A DNA stretch of 64,000 nucleotides from JAFGBI01 sp964480725. Lineage in GTDB: Bacteria; Myxococcota_A; Polyangia; Polyangiales; Polyangiaceae. The notes below the pieces were generated by a model that saw only the letters and a list, made by a program, of their open reading frames with translations, did not search any database and was not told the origin of the DNA. Location: the NCBI GenBank assembly GCA_964480725.1, contig CAYZQO010000014.1, forward strand, positions 32,258 to 96,257. Direction: 5' to 3'. Each line of letters starts with the position of its first letter. Within the stretch, counting starts at the first letter, position 1. The position numbers were made by a program, and so were the translations under genes. This document shows positions 62,506 to 64,000 of this stretch, piece after piece.

Positions 62506-63810
62506 ATGAGAACCAACATCGTGCACATTGGCGCGTCGGAGCTCAACTACGAGATCCGTCGCATCGCCGACACCGCCAACGAAGTCGCTCGTCTCACCGG
62601 CCAGCCGATCATCTGGGAGAACATCGGTGATCCGGTGCAGAAAGGGGAGCACATCCCCGCCTGGGTCAAGGAGATCATCGGTCGCGCCGCCCAGGACGAC
62701 CGAGCCTACGCCTACTGTCCCACGCGCGGCCTGCGGGCGACGCGCGAGTTCCTCGCGGAGCGCCTGAATGCGCGGGGTGGCGCGCAGATCACGCCGGACG
62801 ACATCCTCTTCTTCAACGGGCTCGGCGACGCCGTGAGCAAGGTCTACAACCTTCTCCGGCGCGAGGCGCGCGTGATCGGGCCGTCTCCGTCCTATCCCAC
62901 GCACTCCTCGGCCGAGGCGGCCCACGCGGGCTCGGCCCCGATCACCTACCGCCTGTTGCCGACCCAGGGCTGGATGCCGGATCTCGACGAGCTCAGGAAC
63001 CGGATCAAGTACAACGAGAGCATCGCGGGGCTGATGATCATCAACCCGGACAACCCCACGGGTGCCGTCTTCCCGCGCGCGGTGATCAAGGAGATGGTGG
63101 CGCTCGCCCGCGAGTACAACCTGTTCATCGTCGCCGACGAGATCTACTCGAACATGGTCTACGACCGGACCGACTACGCCCCGCTCTCGGATCTGATCGA
63201 GGACGTGCCGGCTCTGGCGCTCAAGGGCATCAGCAAGGAGGTGCCCTGGCCCGGCTCCCGCTGCGGTTGGATCGAGGTCTACAACCAGGCGAAGAAGCCG
63301 ATGTTTCGGCGCTACGTGCAGAGCCTGCTCAACGCCAAGATGCTGGAGGTCTGCTCGACGACCCTGCCCCAGATGGTCATCCCGGAGCTGTTCAGCCACC
63401 CGGAGTACGCGGGGTGGCAAGAGGAACGGAACCGGCACTTCCAGGCGCGGGCCCGACGGGCCACCGAGATCATCGGGCAGTGCCCGGGCGTGATCGTGAA
63501 CGAGCCCGCGGGCGCGTTCTACTTCACGGCGGTGTTCACCGAGGACCTCCGGCCGACGATGCACCTTCGCATCCAGGACAGCCGGGTCGAGGGGTACATC
63601 CGGTACCTCTGTCCGCCCGGGATCCAGCTCGATCGCAAGTTCGCCTACGAGCTGATCGGGGCCCGTAACCTCTGTGTCGTTCCCCTGACGGGCTTCATGA
63701 GCGAGCTCCAGGGCTTCCGCTCCACGCTCCTCGAGGCGGACGAGGCCGTGTTCGAGTCCACCTACCGGACCCTGGCGAGCGCGGTGCGCGAGTTCGTCGA
63801 GAGCTCGTGA
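62506..63810 (+). CDS. Pyridoxal-phosphate-dependent aminotransferase (class I/II)
   Basis: A 434-residue protein from ATG 62506. Fold type I aminotransferase features are clear: ENIGDPVQKGEHIPAWV near the start, FFNGLGDAVSKVYNLLRR, SPSYPTHSSAE, MIINPDNPTGAVFPR (N-P-x-N-P-T-G with the Asn contacting PLP), VADEIYSNMVYD (Asp to the pyridine N) and the lysine region LKGISKEVPWPGSRCGW, where the Lys of ISKEV forms the Schiff base. It resembles the alanine/aspartate group (AlaA-like), but the substrate amino acid is not decided by these motifs. It stands alone before a tRNA gene. Confidence 0.9.
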   Translation: MRTNIVHIGASELNYEIRRIADTANEVARLTGQPIIWENIGDPVQKGEHIPAWVKEIIGRAAQDDRAYAYCPTRGLRATREFLAERLNARGGAQITPDDILFFNGLGDAVSKVYNLLRREARVIGPSPSYPTHSSAEAAHAGSAPITYRLLPTQGWMPDLDELRNRIKYNESIAGLMIINPDNPTGAVFPRAVIKEMVALAREYNLFIVADEIYSNMVYDRTDYAPLSDLIEDVPALALKGISKEVPWPGSRCGWIEVYNQAKKPMFRRYVQSLLNAKMLEVCSTTLPQMVIPELFSHPEYAGWQEERNRHFQARARRATEIIGQCPGVIVNEPAGAFYFTAVFTEDLRPTMHLRIQDSRVEGYIRYLCPPGIQLDRKFAYELIGARNLCVVPLTGFMSELQGFRSTLLEADEAVFESTYRTLASAVREFVESS

Positions 63811-63862
63811 GCGACCGTTCGGGCAGGGGTCGCCCGCGGAAGCCCCGCGGGCGCGATTCCCG

Positions 63863-63893
63863 TTGCGCGCCCGCGGCTCCTTCGTGCTACCCT
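63863..63893 (+). promoter_or_regulatory. Possible tRNA promoter
   Basis: TGC-TACCCT (63885-63893) is an extended -10-like element with TTGCGC 19 bp upstream. It lies 33 bp before the tRNA. A stem-loop CGGACGG-GTC-CCGTCCG sits between, directly upstream of the gene. Confidence 0.35.
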
Positions 63894-63925
63894 GCCGCCT
63901 CCCTCGGACGGGTCCCGTCCGATCT

Positions 63926-63999
<74 letters not shown>

Positions 64000-64000
64000 C

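Overview
The window is very GC-rich and reads like a chromosomal segment of a large-genome myxobacterium (Polyangiales/Sorangiineae-like). The pointers are Hanks-type Ser/Thr kinases with a C-terminal membrane anchor, many cysteine-rich or TPR/VWA lipoproteins, a SpoVR/DUF444 pair, GTP-dependent PEP carboxykinase, a meso-DAP type MurE, and a near-absence of A/T-rich sequence. It is a draft contig: a run of exactly 100 N lies inside a coding tandem repeat at about 61.0 kb. No phage, insertion sequence or CRISPR array was seen.

Layout. 0-3 kb: the end of a DUF444 (YeaH/YhbH-like) gene, spoVR, and a translationally coupled TPR lipoprotein. 3.1-8.5 kb: a radical SAM protein divergent from pckG, a secreted protein with an internal duplication, and thiE. 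8.5-14 kb, minus strand: TetR regulator, M15-like peptidase and holB; separately a VanW protein and a dual-specificity phosphatase. 13.9-22 kb: uvrC, a VWA-type lipoprotein with its own promoter and terminator, an OmpR-type regulator, a LytM-like protein without catalytic histidines, a metallophosphatase and a lipoprotein. 22-31.4 kb: a TamA-like Omp85 protein and TamB, then a sulfotransferase and rsmE. 31.6-34.9 kb: a Ser/Thr kinase and a secreted TPR/beta protein.

35-52 kb is a full division and cell wall (dcw) cluster, mraZ-rsmH-ftsL-ftsI-murE-murF-mraY-murD-ftsW-murG-murC-ftsQ-ftsA-ftsZ. Most joints from mraZ to ftsQ overlap by 1-4 nt. It starts with a good sigma-70-type promoter followed by GTGG repeats at 10-bp period, which fits MraZ autoregulation. 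murB and ddl are absent. These genes supply UDP-MurNAc-pentapeptide, lipid I/II, the septal synthase pair FtsW/FtsI and the FtsQ/L/A/Z core.

52-64 kb: a structured intergenic region ending in a strong intrinsic terminator. Next is a class I DAHP synthase (first step of aromatic amino acid synthesis) preceded by a 24-codon leader peptide rich in Tyr/Trp/Phe and by mutually exclusive hairpins. This looks like a classical transcription attenuator and is the most interesting regulatory object in the window. After it come a lipoprotein, a HisN-like phosphatase, a second Ser/Thr kinase divergent from a GH57 glycosidase overlapping a Nudix hydrolase, a hybrid histidine kinase, a repeat protein broken by the N gap, a lipoprotein, an aminotransferase and tRNA-Arg(CCG).

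Several intergenic regions share a promoter form TTGACN-N17/18-TAGNNN. At least two of these promoters sit so close to the start codon that the mRNA would be leaderless or nearly so.
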